This document shows positions 36,771 through 48,247 of a stretch of 64,000 nt of DNA, piece after piece. Made by a program: the position numbers and the translations under genes. The DNA is from Chamaecrista fasciculata (lineage: Eukaryota; Streptophyta; Magnoliopsida; Fabales; Fabaceae). The DNA lies in the NCBI GenBank assembly GCA_003254925.1, contig QANZ01033114.1, forward strand, positions 1 to 64,000, given 5' to 3'. The notes below the pieces were generated by a model. That model ran no database searches. It was not told the DNA's origin and was given only the letters and a program-made list of their open reading frames with translations. Each line of letters starts with the position of its first letter. Position 1 is the stretch's first letter.

Positions 36771-37695
36771 TATAAAAACTTACTACATATGCTGTCAATT
36801 TTTCCCATGGGAGTAACACACTGAGGCTGAGGCAAACCACAAGCGAGGCTTTGTGCGTGAAGATCGAAAAAGCATTCATAGCCTTCTGGACATGGATGAT
36901 CTTCACAAGCTCGATTCCACCACGAAATCTCAAATCCATCCGAAAGAACTCTGTGAATTTCACCGTATGAGATTCCACGACGCAGCAAGGAATTCCACGA
37001 CGACGACGTCACCGTTGCCACCAATTTCACATGACACTCAGGCTTCAATTTCTTCGCCGGTAAGTCTCCGATCATAGCATACATATGATTTTTTCCGATT
37101 TCGGAATTCCGATTCACGACGCACGGAGACGTATCCACGTAATCCGCGTCGTCTTTCACTGGATTGCTGCAATTTAAATATACAATGTGTTTGAATGTGG
37201 TTTCTGATGTTGCTGAATCTGACAGTGTCGCACTAAACCTATCTCCAATAAAATTGTTGCTGAAATTCGATCGGAACAAGAAATAGCGAGGCAGGGAGGA
37301 GCAATTAGTGGCGTGAATTCCAGGATCGACGAGTCGGATCGTGAAATTGTTGTAGTTGATTCGCAGTACGCGGTATTTTCCGAAAAACAGATGAAGCAGA
37401 GCGACGTCGTTTTCGCATGATAACTCGTATTCTCCTTTGCCGCAGTTTTGTGGATCTTGTAGTAGTCGGAATGGATAGCTTATGTTTGTGATTTCGCCGC
37501 ATCGAGATGGCGCGCAAGCTTTGGCTATGGCTTCCACGTGATGTGGTAGAAGGATATGCATAGTAAGCAACACTGAACACCACAGACTTAAGGCTTTCAT
37601 TCTCCAAATCTAATCTGATATTATTATCTTATCTGATATGTAATCTGTATTTTCATCTAAAGTCATAGAAATCTATGATCATACCATGAAAGTGA

Positions 37696-37703
37696 TTTTT
37701 ATA
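37696..37703 (-). promoter_or_regulatory. Candidate TATA box for gene B
   Basis: The reverse strand reads TATAAAAA about 96 bp upstream of the gene B start codon, inside the 388-bp space shared with gene E. Position and sequence fit a core promoter; there is no direct proof. Confidence 0.35.
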
Positions 37704-37988
37704 TGCCAGGTTAGACTTATTAGTCCTAAAAATTAATGACTAAACCTTGTTTTTCTATGCTCTGGATCCACACGGTTTACATTTTATATTGTATCTTGTT
37801 TTCTTTTTAGTTTCCTCTGGCTCCACACGCCTAACATGTTTTTCAAACTTTGACTTCAAAATTTCTATGGTCTCTTTCGAGTTATGTCACCCTTCTTCTA
37901 TTGCTTCTTGTCTGGATGGGATAGGAATGAATCTGAAATCAATAGAACAAAAGTAAGTATACTTCCAAACTAATTAAGCTTCTTTACA

Positions 37989-39923
37989 ATGTCTTCCTAC
38001 AAATTCCTCTTGCTGGTGATGATGATGATGATGATGCAGATGCAGGTAATCTAGCTGCTTATTGATCTCGTGAAAGCTCAGAGCGATCAGTACTGTAGGA
38101 ATTTATCTTGTCCCTCTAGATATTACGGATCGTTTAATGAAATTCAGTTTCCCTTCCAACTTCTGGATGGAATTACTAAGACTAACAGTAATCACTGTGG
38201 CTATCCTGGCTTTGGTATATCTTGCAAAAACAATAACACCATGCTTCAGTTTCCTTCAAATCCGGCTCTCAAAGGAGTAACACTCGCAGTTGAGTCCATA
38301 CACTATGAATCCCAGCGCCTATACGCATATGACTCTGCAAATTGTCTTCCCAGACTCTTCCTGCAACTCTACCATTCATCCATTTATCCTTTTCGATTTG
38401 ATTCACATTCAGCATTTCCAAAATATTACAATTCACCCACCACAGTTACGTTCTTCAATTGTTCGTCGATGGAGTCAAGTGATTACATGTATTTCACATT
38501 TTCACAAAACATGTTGGACTGCCCCATTTATGTTGTTGGATCCGACGACAGTGTCCTTCTGCTGAACTTAGTTTCCTGCACTAAGATGTTTGACTTGGCT
38601 TCACCAGTACCCCTCGTGGACCTTCAGCAGAACAAATTAGCATTGAGATGGTCCAAACCCAAATGTGATGATCAAAATTTTTACTGCAACCACAAACCAA
38701 GCAAGATAACAACCATTGCTCTACCAGCTTCAGGTGATTCTGCTTTTTCTTATTCATCTGTTTCTTTTCGCTTTCGGTTTGTTTTAAATTTCAACAAGTG
38801 AACACTCAAAACTCCTTAGATTGAAACTGAATGTTCAATTAAATTGCTTCCTAAAACTGTAGGTTCAGTTCTACTGGTGCTACTGCTCATTGGACTCTTT
38901 CTTATAAATCGTTACTATAGAAGGAAAGGAGACGATGAAGCAAGGCTGGAGAAGTTCTTGGAGGATTACAGGGCACTCAGACCTGCCAGATTCTCTTATG
39001 CTGATCTAAAGAGAATTACAAACCATTTTAAGGATAAATTAGGTGAAGGAGCCCATGGAACAGTCTTCAAAGGCAAGTTATCTTCTGAAATTCTTGTGGC
39101 TGTGAAGGTACTTAATAACTCAGAAGGCGAAGGAAAACAGTTCATTAACGAAGTGAACACTATGGGAAAAATCCATCACATCAATGTGGTTCGTTTGTTA
39201 GGTTATTGTGCTGATGGGTTTCATCGTGCTCTTGTGTATGCTTTTTTTCCAAACGGTTCCCTACAGAAGTTCATATCTTCTCCAGACAACAAGGACAACT
39301 TCCTTGGGTGGCCCAAGTTGCAAGAAATTGCTCTTGGTGTAGCTAAAGGGATTGAGTATCTTCACCAAGGTTGTGATCATCGAATTCTTCATTTTGATAT
39401 CAATCCTCACAATGTTTTGTTGGATCACAATTTCACTCCCAAAATTACAGATTTTGGTCTCGCCAAATTATGTTCTAAGAATCAAAGTACAGTGTCCATG
39501 ACAGCTGCCTGAGGAACCTTAGGTTATATAGCACCTGAAGTTTTTTCTAGAAATTTTGGTAATGTCTCGAATAAATCAGACATCTATAGTTATGGTATGG
39601 TACTTCTAGAAATGGTTGGAGGAAGAAAAAACACAAGCATAACTCAAGAAACTTTTCAAGTTCTATATCCAGAATGGATTCATGATTTGGTTGAAGGAAG
39701 ACACATACATATCCAGATAGAAGATGAAGAAAACATTAGAATTGCAAAGAAACTTGCAATTGTAGGGCTTTGGTGTATTCAGTGGCATCCATTGAACCGC
39801 CCATCAATGAAAACGGTGGTTCAAATGATAGAAGGAGAAGGTGATAAATTGAAGGCTCCTCCCACCCTTTTTGACTCCACTGTTTCTTCTAATGTAGTCC
39901 CATTTTTCCCACAAGACGTATGA
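37989..39923 (+). pseudogene. Type-1 LRK10-like receptor kinase with nonsense codons (gene E)
   Basis: The ATG at 37989 opens a signal peptide like that of gene F (Met-rich core) but meets TAG at 38052-38054. Downstream the frame stays open through the ectodomain (CRNLSCPSR, FPFQLLDG, CGYPGFGISC) to the intron at 38734-38862, then the membrane helix and kinase (LGEGAHGTVFKG, VAVK, HFDINPHN, DFGLAKL). A TGA at 39510-39512 replaces the arginine of TAARGTLGY in the activation segment, and the usual SYKSD nearby reads SNKSD. With two nonsense codons it is almost surely a pseudogene; the rest stays highly similar to F. The HFDINPHN loop again has asparagine in place of lysine. Divergent partner: gene B. 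Confidence 0.85.
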
Positions 39924-39947
39924 ATTGAGTTAGAAATTATTCATGAA

Positions 39948-40273
39948 GAGTAAAGTAATAGTTTGATCCCGAAAAATCACTAAGCTGACAATTTGGTCCT
40001 GAAAGATTGAAATATACTGTTTAATCTTTGAAAGATCAAAATGATATACTAATTAGTCTTTAAAAAAAGACTAATTATAATACGAACTAAAAAGTATATC
40101 GTGTAGATCTTTCAATGGTCAAATGTGTATATCTTTAGATCAAATTAAATTATTAGTTTACAATTATAATAATTACAAAAACTTTCGGACCAATAATAAC
40201 TTTTACTTCCACTCTATAGAAAATGTTATGTAAAATTGTTCAACTTTACCCGAGGAAGCTGCAGTTAATTCTT

Positions 40274-40309
<36 letters not shown>

Positions 40310-41110
40310 CATTGTACTACTTTGTATGATATCCTAATTGTGGATTTGGGAGTCCCCAGATGGATTAAAAACATTTTCATGACTGTATCGAATGTGAACT
40401 TTGGTTATATAAAAAAAAAAGAATGTGAACTTTGGAATTTCTATGAAGTGAAAAAAAAAAAACTTTGAAATTTCACAATTTAGTTGTAAACGTGAAATTA
40501 AGAAGATTTTATGTGCATGGTGTAATGCACTGATGGTTATACAGGATTAAGCTCACAAGGAATACACCTGCTTTAACAAATATATAGAAGTTTGAAGAAT
40601 TCATGTATACGATAATAAAATATACACAGACAGCTTTCAAATAAAAGATTTTGTAGTAAAATAAAAAGTCAAATTGCACTTTTAGTCCCACAAATTTTGC
40701 TCAGGTCTCAATTTGGTCCCATAACTTTTTTTGTTGCACTTTTAGTCCCATATCTTTGCAAAAGTTGCAAATTTGGTCCTGTCTCACTTTTGGTCTCATA
40801 TCTTTTGGTCAGATTGCAGAATTGGTCTCATATTTTTGCAAAAAGTTTCACCGTTAGTCTCACCTGATCCAAATATATGGCACCAATTATGTATCTTACC
40901 CAAAGATATGGGACCAATTCTGCAATTTGACCAAAATATGAGACTAATTCTGCAACATGGCCCAAAGATATGGCACCAAATATATGACACCAATTTGGTA
41001 TCTGACCAAAAAATATGGGACCAATTCTGCAACATGACCCAAAGATATGGTACTAAAAGTGTAACACGACCAATTCTGCAACATGACCCAAAGATATGGG
41101 ACTACCGAAC
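39948..41110. repeat. Repeats between genes E and eIF4A
   Basis: About 39948-40210 is an inverted-repeat copy (gagtaaagtaatagtttgat ... cttttacttccactc). 40276-40304 is a (TA)n microsatellite. About 40665-41110 is a copy of the 'tttggtctcatatctttg' family with tandemly repeated 'aaagatatgggaccaattct' units. No gene is seen in this stretch. Confidence 0.6.
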
Positions 41111-41555
41111 ACGGTTTTGTTAATGTCATTCTACCTCTTTACAATACTTAGAAATACAAGCATAGTATGGACACTAAAAATTAAGTCTCATGTCACAACT
41201 CTGCCAACATATTAGTTCTGAATGAATTGAAAAACATAACTCCCTATGTATGTTAAAAGTTAAAACGTTATACTAGGTAAAACCCAAACGTGTAATAGAA
41301 AATTTCCTGGCAAAAATGTGCAACAATGATCATAAACCTAGTTGGGCAATAATGGGACTCCAAAGTGCAAGAACTATCTCTTGTACATTCAGACAAGTAA
41401 ATTTCAAAATTAAATTACTACGCCTATTAAACAAGGTTTAAAAACAGAAAATAGCATAAAACTAATGGGTAAAAAGTAAAGAAAAAGAAACATTACATGA
41501 CACTTACCCAACATAATCCAACTATGCTCTAATAATAACGTAAGACAAAATCTCA

Positions 41556-43651
41556 TTACAGGAGCTCAGCAACATTTGATGGCAACTCCTCAACTAACAC
41601 GTTATAAAACTTCTGGATGTCATACAGCATTCTTTCGTCATCCTTTGTCACAAAATTGATGGCAACACCCTTTCTCCCAAACCTTCCACTACGACCAATA
41701 CGATGCAGATAGTTCTCAGGCTGTGTAGGTAGATCAAAGTTTATAACTAGAGACACTTGTTGGACATCAATACCACGTGCCAATAGATCTGTTGTTATTA
41801 GAACACGAGAAGAACCAGAACGAAATTCACGCATAATAATGTCTCTGGTATTCTGGTCCATGTCTCCATGGGTTGCAGAGACTGTGTGGTCCCGGCTCCG
41901 CATCTTGTCAGTAAGCCAATCAACCTTCCTTCGGGTGTTTACAAAAATGACACTCTGAGTAATAGCTAATGTCTCATAAAGATCACAGAGTGTGTCCAAT
42001 TTCCATTCCTCTCTCTCAACATTGACATAAAACTGCTTTATACCCTCCAAAGTGAGCTCATCACGCTTCACAAGAATTCTGACAGGTTTGTTCATAAACT
42101 TTCTTGTGATCTCAAGGGCCTCAGGAGGCATTGTAGCAGAGAAAACTCCAACTTGAATCTTACTTGGTAGCAGCTGGAATATATCATAGATCTGATAACA
42201 AAAGCAACTGTCAAACACACAAACACTGAACAACTAAAACCAGAGGACTAATAGAAAAATCCTTGCTGATGCCATGGGTTTGAAGAACAGAAACAAGAGA
42301 TTTAATCATCACAGGTAAATAGAACATTGCAGTGACTTTTAAAGCTTATTTTCTATGTATGAGAACTATCAGTTTGCATACACTGCCACAGACAAAGACC
42401 TCCTCACCCCCAACCCAAAAAAATAAATTTGGCCCCTCAAAATAATTGCAGACACACACAAATTTATTAATATAAACATAGGTATCCACAAGATACATGT
42501 AATTTAGGTATTATGGATCAAACATGATGATAGAACAAATCACTTAAGGAAATGAAAATGATGTTCAAAATTAAAAAGCACCTGATCTTTGAAACCTCGG
42601 GAAAGCATCTCATCTGCCTCATCCAATACAAACATCTTGATGTTATCTGGCCGAAGAGATTGTCTGCGCAGCATATCAAATACACGACCAGGGGTACCAA
42701 CAACGACATGAACACCACTTGATAGAATGCGTTGGTCTTCACGAACACTGGTTCCTCCCACACATGCATGCACCTTAACACCAAGATAATCTCCAAGTGC
42801 TCGCATAACCTTCTCAATCTGCTGTGCAAGCTCTCGAGTTGGTGCTAGAACCAAAGCCTGGCATTCTGTTAAACTGTAGTCAAGTTGCTGCAGAACACCA
42901 GAGCAAAAAGTTGCTGTCTTCCCAGTTCCAGACTGAGCCTGTTGAATGACATCAAGACCCTTGCAGAAAGGAACAATTCCCCTTTGCTGAATAGCTGATG
43001 GTTTCTCAAAACCTACAGAACGACCATTGTATTATAGAAACTTGAGCGACAAAAACAAGGGCAAGACTTTACACATGGATACAGAAAAATAAAGACAACA
43101 CCATGTCTGCAGTGTTATGCTTCCACTTTATATTTTGTAAAGTAAAATTAAATGACAACATAAATCAAGGAAAAGATTCAAAATTATAAGAAACCCAACA
43201 AAAAAAATCTAATAGGCAATAAATACAATCAATTGTGAGGACTGAGGAGTAAAAGTGCAAAGAATGCATAAATGAAAAACAGATAGAAAAGGCGCCACTA
43301 TTCTACCATAAGCATAAATGCCACGCAGGAGATTCTCTTGCAAGCCCATTGCATCAAAACTGTCAAACACCTCATCATAAGATGCGAAGAAATCCTGTCC
43401 ATCAGCTGAGAGTCTGCAATCAACAAGGTATCACAATCAAGAAGAGGGTATTAGAATCCAATTGCAATTAATCACCCAATAAAAGACAAATCATGCACAA
43501 AAGCCTGAGCGAGCATGCGTTTGAAACTAGATTGTAGAACAATGAAGTAAATGAACAGAAATAAAAAGTCCAGAAGTTCTCACAAATCATTCATCTTAGC
43601 ATCATATTGACGAGCATCAAACTGTGAACCCTCAGGTGCCTCTCCAGCCAT
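41556..43651 (-). CDS. EIF4A: Eukaryotic translation initiation factor 4A (DEAD-box RNA helicase)
   Basis: Coding exons 43584-43651, 43307-43413, 42582-43012 and 41556-42191 join in phase to 413 residues, the standard plant eIF4A length. It starts [17 protein letters not shown]. All helicase motifs are present: [12 protein letters not shown] (Q motif), [47 protein letters not shown] and [13 protein letters not shown]. It ends SNVAELL. It unwinds mRNA 5' leaders as part of eIF4F in the cytoplasm. An acceptor (TTGCAG) sits two bases before the ATG, so there is an intron in the 5' leader with the first exon near 44283-44470. It is a housekeeping gene lying between kinase pairs two and three. It looks intact. 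Confidence 0.96.
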
Positions 43652-44282
43652 GACTGCAACATAATTAGGCATAACACATAAGCTACAGCAGTGGATCAGA
43701 ATGAATAATAAACATAATGCGAATGTATAGCAAATAATCAACCCATAAGAATATGGTTAAAGCAAAAACAACAAAAATAGATACTGCCCCATTAGCTTAA
43801 AATGGTTACGACTCGATTAACTTAAATTATTAAAGATTTGCTTGACCAATTTTGCTGGGAGTAGTACTGTATGGTTATTAACTGATTTTTCAAAATTCAT
43901 TTCCCATCATTTCCCTTTAGATAGATACTATCCTTACCATTGAAAAGGGAAAAAAGAAAACAAACCAACAGTTTTCCCAGTCAGCACATATCACTTATAA
44001 GAGAAAACCCTAACACGAGAAATCTTAAACATTTAGACGACCACAAACAACTCAAACAACAAAAATTCACAATAGTCCAAAATCTAACAAACAAAGAAGT
44101 CTAAAACAGCAAGTAAAACAAGATCACCATGACTGACCAGCATAAACAGATTCAAGTAAATAACAAATACCGATCGAACTAGAAGAAAACTCCAAACTAG
44201 TTCAACGAACGCAAACACCATCGTAAAGTAATCAAATCGTACAAAAACCAAAAAGGAGAATACGAGAAAGCGAGGGAGGGAC

Positions 44283-44470
44283 CTTTTGACGACGGAAAAT
44301 CGGTCGTCGATCGGAGAAAAGAGGAGGCGAAAAGAGTGAGTGCGTCTGGTGAATGATCGAAGGTTGATATTGATTAGGGTTTTCCCAAACTCCTCGGATC
44401 TACTCCGCGGAGTCGAGGAAGAAGAAGAAGAAGAAGGGAAGTGCGTTGTGGCTAAAGCGAGTATTATAGA
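44283..44470 (-). other. Probable 5' UTR exon of eIF4A
   Basis: The reverse strand reads gtcgtcaaaag|gtccctccct at 44283/44282, a good splice donor, preceded by a C/T-rich leader typical of housekeeping plant genes. The 5' limit is a guess; the transcription start cannot be fixed from sequence. It pairs with the acceptor two bases upstream of the eIF4A ATG. Confidence 0.55.
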
Positions 44471-44514
44471 GATGAGAGCAAAAGCGAGGGTTTACAAGTT
44501 ACAAAAGTGGTCAC

Positions 44515-44985
44515 CCTTATCTTTTATTTGTTTCATATTGGTCCTACATATTTCCATGATGTTTTAAATTAGTCTCAAAATTAATTAATGTGGTCATATA
44601 TCGTTATTTTAAGCTTAAATACGACAAATTTAGAGCTATAAATTTCTTTTGACGAGTACTTTGAGACGATCAACAAACGAGATCAAATCAAGTTCCAAAA
44701 AGTGGATAACTAGTTTCATTATCAAACAAAAAAAATTGATCATATCTCTTTCATTTGAAGTCTAAATGTGACAAATTTGAAGCTACGTGCTAACTCTTGA
44801 AAAAATTTTCTATGTCTAGTTAAGATCACTAACAAATGAGGTCAAATCACATTTCGAAAATACTTTTTGACCAATTTGAAACAATATGAAAACATATAAG
44901 ACCAATATAAAATAAATGAAAGATAAGAGACTAATTTAAAACTTATCCCATATATAAGGGACCAATTTGAGACTTTGGCCTTACA
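44515..44985. repeat. Inverted-repeat element at the eIF4A 5' flank
   Basis: The left arm (ggtcacccttatcttttatt, tcatattggtcctacata) is mirrored by 'aaatgaaagataagagacta' and 'agggaccaatttgagacttt' on the right. Its interior resembles that of the element at 15803. No clear target duplication. It may touch the eIF4A promoter. Confidence 0.55.
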
Positions 44986-45006
44986 AAGGTTGTAGTATTC
45001 AAAAGG

Positions 45007-46419
45007 AGCAAACCCCCTTTTTGGTTCCTCAATTATTACTGAGTCGAGGATTTGGTCCCTCAATTGTGGGAAACTACAACTCAGTCCCTCAATTGTACAA
45101 TCCCGTTTACGTTTTGGTCCCTTGTACAATCCCGTTTACGTTTTGGTCCCTCACGTCTGGTCCGTTAATGATAGAGGTGTTAAGTGATGACGTGTCACCG
45201 TTATCTGCATAGGTGGCCATTAAATGCTTAGTTGAGGGACCAAATCCTCGACTCAGTAACAATTGAGGGACCAAAAAGGGAGTTTGCTCAAATTAATATC
45301 CAACTCATTTTCACTTGACACCTCATTAAAACTACTCTCTTGCAATTTGGTCCCAAAACTTCTAAATCCCCTAAAACTTTTTTTTAATCCTCTTCTTCAT
45401 CTTTTTCATCTTCTTCATTCATTTTAGTCCCAAATCCTAAAAATAAAATTGTAAAGTGTCCCAAAACTCTTCCAAACATTCCAATTTAGTCCTTAAAAGT
45501 ATTAAAAACCCTAAAATCCTAAAACCCTAAACTCTAAAATCTAAAACCCTAAATCCTAAACCCCTAAAAAAACTACTCTCTTGAAATTTGGTCCCTAAAT
45601 CCTACTTTCCTCTTCATCATCTTCATCTTCTCATCCACTCCAAACCCCAAACCACAAAACCCTAAAACTACACAACCAGAAATCACCAAAGATTACACAA
45701 GTTTCATCAATTCATCAATTCTTGATTAAAAAAAATTAGTTCATCATCAGTTCATATCATCATCATCATCATTCATCTTAGGGTTTAGGGTTTTAGGGTT
45801 TTTAATACATTTAAGGACTAAATTGGAATGTTTGGAAGGGTTTTGGGATACTTTACAATTTTAGGAATTTAGGGTTTTAGGGTTTAGGGTTTTAGGGTTT
45901 AGAGTTTAGGATTTTAGGGTTTAGGGTTTAGAGTTTGGGGCTTAAGTTTTAGGGTTTTTAATACATTTAAGGACTAAATTGGAATGTTTGGAAGGGTTTT
46001 GGGATACTTTACAATTTTATTTTTAGCATTTGGGACTAAAATGAATGAAGAAGTTGAAAAAGATGAAGAAGAGGATTAAAAAAAAGTTTTAGGGGTTTTG
46101 GGACCAAATTGCAAGAGAGTAGTTTTAATGAGGTATCAAGTGGAAATGAGTTGGATATTAATTTGAGCAAACCCCCTTTTTGGTCCCTCAATTGTTACTG
46201 AGTCGAGGATTTGGTCCCTCAACTAAGCATTTAACGGCCACCTAAGTAGATAATGGTGACACGTCATCACTTAACACCTCTATCACTAACGGACCAGACG
46301 TGAGGGACCAAAACGTAAATGGGATTGTACAATTGAGGGACTGAGTTGTAGTTTCCCACAATTGAGGGATCAAATCCTCGACTCAGTAATAATTGAGGGA
46401 CCAAAAAGGGGGTTTGCTC
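45007..46419. mobile_element. Large fold-back Mutator-like element with 10-bp TSD
   Basis: The ends GAGCAAACCCCCTTTTTGG and its mirror (GGGGGTTTGCTC) are flanked by perfect 10-bp direct repeats TATTCAAAAG at 44997-45006 and 46420-46429. The inverted arms extend about 480-510 bp each (45007 to about 45515, and about 45940 to 46419), so most of the 1.4-kb element is one palindrome. The centre holds CCCTAAA-type repeats. A segment of about 70 bp (tttttaatacatttaaggac onward) occurs twice, near 45795 and 45955. No protein is encoded. Confidence 0.9.
45490..45965. repeat. Telomere-repeat-like core inside the fold-back element
   Basis: Degenerate CCCTAAA units (ccctaaaaccctaaactcta) run at about 45508-45570, and the opposite orientation, TTTAGGG, at about 45778-45795 and 45865-45955. 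They are imperfect and interrupted, so this is an interstitial telomere-like tract, not a chromosome end. Confidence 0.75.
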
Positions 46420-46429
46420 TATTCAAAAG

Positions 46430-46940
46430 GGATTGGGATTGCCCCTTAGAAATGTGCTATTTCCCAATTTGTCTCTGCCTCTTAGAAGGCAAAAAATCTT
46501 TGGACAAGGGGTTTCCTCAATCGTCAGAGACATAGTGTATCTCGCCGGAAAGTTGCCGGAAAATTACATAGTCGTCGAAAGTTCGTTGGAGAAGATTATG
46601 GTCGTCGGGAAGTTTAGAAAAGAAGAAGAAGAGATGATGGTGGTGACTGGTGGTGAAGAAGAGATGATTGGTGGTGGTGATGGTCGGTAGAAGAAGACGA
46701 TGATGATGATGGAGGGGGGAGGGAGGTTAGAATGAAGAAGAAGAAGAAGAAGAAATAGATGTTGTTGCTGCGTTTTTTTTTTTTTTAATTTTAGTGTGAA
46801 ATCAATTTAACCTCTCATTTCTTTCTTTTCCTTACGTCTTGATCCTATTATAAAAAGAAAAGGACTTTAATGTAAAATAACAAAATTTTTGGGATTAAAG
46901 TTAGTTTTCCCTTTTTCTTAACAGAAAATTTGGATGGAAA
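46430..46940. mobile_element. Cargo-type element relic with shared tail
   Basis: A coding-like piece (46490-46690, translating as SSIVRDIVYLAGKLPENY and a run of E, M and G) is followed by purine-rich DNA and a tail at 46785-46940 (ttacgtcttgatcctattat, gaaaatttggatggaaaa) that matches tails at 14055-14235 and 23830-23990. The left end is not defined. I cannot name the parent gene of the cargo. Confidence 0.5.
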
Positions 46941-47549
46941 AGGGATTAAAGTTTTGATAAAAGGTAACTTGTACTTTATCTCTTCATGCATGTATGATAG
47001 GTAAATAAATTAAAGAGAGAATATTTACAAGTCAATAAGACAATAGCAACTATTATTACATGCTAACCATTGAAAAACTTTAAGATGTCAATTTAATTTA
47101 ATTTTTCTTTTTGAGACATTGCATATTACCTTCAAACTTAAGGTTTAATTATAAACTTAATATGTATACATTTTTGAACAATTGAAATACACTATAGTAG
47201 CTTGCTTTATTAATAAGTATTTAAGAATAAAAAAAGAGAAAACATATTATTGATAAGTATTTAAGAATAAAAAAAGAGAAAACATATTATTTAGTCTTTA
47301 AATTTTTACGGAGTCAACTAATCAGTCTCTAAATAATTGAAATACACGATTTGATTTTTGAAATATTTCAATTGTCAACTATTTGGTTGATGATTTGCTC
47401 CCTATATTTAAACTGATTTTATAATTTTTGGTTAATGAATTTGTATTAAATTTATATTTCTTGTCTCTGAATTTGTATTGAATTTTAAGTTTTTGGTCCC
47501 TAAATTCGACCCAAAGATCAAATCGCTGACAATCGCAATTTATAAAGCA
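46941..47549. other. AT-rich intergenic DNA with a small tandem repeat
   Basis: The segment 'taagtatttaagaataaaaa' (continuing aagagaaaacatattatt) is duplicated in tandem at about 47214-47250 and 47251-47292. No gene is seen. Confidence 0.55.
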
Positions 47550-47865
47550 TGAATACTTTGTTTTGAGTGCATGTCGCCGTATCAGACACGTGTCCGTGTC
47601 CGACTCCCGTACGACACCCACACGACACCTTTATAAGTTTTATAATATAAAATCATTTTTTTTACTTTAACGTAACAATAGAAAATAATGACATATATTA
47701 TGAATAGATATTATAATTTTTAAAGTTTTCATCAAAATTTATGAATTTTTAATTATATATATATAAATATATGTCGTGTCATATTATATAATTTTAAGAA
47801 TTCAATGTGTCGATGTGTCCGTGTTCGTGTTATATTCCGTGTCCGTATCAGTGTTCATGCTTCAT
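47550..47865. repeat. GTGTCCGACAC inverted-repeat element
   Basis: The left end aagcatgaatactttgtttt and right end cagtgttcatgctt are inverted copies. Both arms carry cgtgtccgtgt wording, and the AT-rich centre (tatattatgaatagatatta) is shared with the copies at 7010 and 60030. It is non-coding and no target duplication was confirmed. Confidence 0.6.
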
Positions 47866-48247
47866 TATTGATCGAAATAATTCAGCAACTGAATTATATA
47901 TTTTAATTATTCAGGGACTGATTAATTGACACTAAATAATAGGTTTTTAAAAAAAAATGAATAATATAAAACTTATTCGTTTTTGGACCAAATATAAAGG
48001 AAATGCGCAAAGCAAGGCAATCCAATAGCAAAATGACCGAAAAAGAAAAGGCAACCCAATAACAAGGTATTGCAAGTTCAGGCCCAAAAAAAAAAACAAG
48101 GTATTGCAAGCCCATCTCTTGAAGATCAAAATTCAAACGCAAAATCAAGATTTTACAGAGGCAACGCGCCATTGGACATGGCTTTCTCGTTCGGAGTAGA
48201 GTTCGTAATTTCGTATCGTCGATTGTAGAATTTGGCAATGCGATCAG

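Larger units (their letters stand above)
33741..37600 (-). pseudogene. Type-2 LRK10-like receptor kinase with frameshift (gene B)
   Basis: Exons match those of genes A and C: 36784-37600 (signal peptide and ectodomain, [18 protein letters not shown]), 35676-35699 (24 nt) and 33741-34997 (membrane helix and kinase). In the last exon the frame changes near 34765-34775, between the juxtamembrane DIENFL and [11 protein letters not shown]: one extra base relative to gene C brings a stop, so the kinase would not be made in frame. The kinase itself is otherwise complete ([33 protein letters not shown]) and almost identical to that of C, so the break is recent or is a sequence error. It is divergent to gene E across 388 bp. 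Intron 1 carries repeats and an N at 36606. Confidence 0.8.

Noticed and set aside
37305-37607. Reverse frame overlapping the start of gene B
   Set aside because: It is a shadow in another frame of the receptor ectodomain, which has clear family similarity.
40773-41129. Open frames of up to 116 residues on both strands
   Set aside because: They come from tandem 'aaagatatgggacc' units of a repeat; mirror frames on both strands show they are not coding.
45508-45955. Chromosome end or true telomere
   Set aside because: The CCCTAAA units are few, imperfect and in both orientations inside a bounded mobile element, with genes on both sides.
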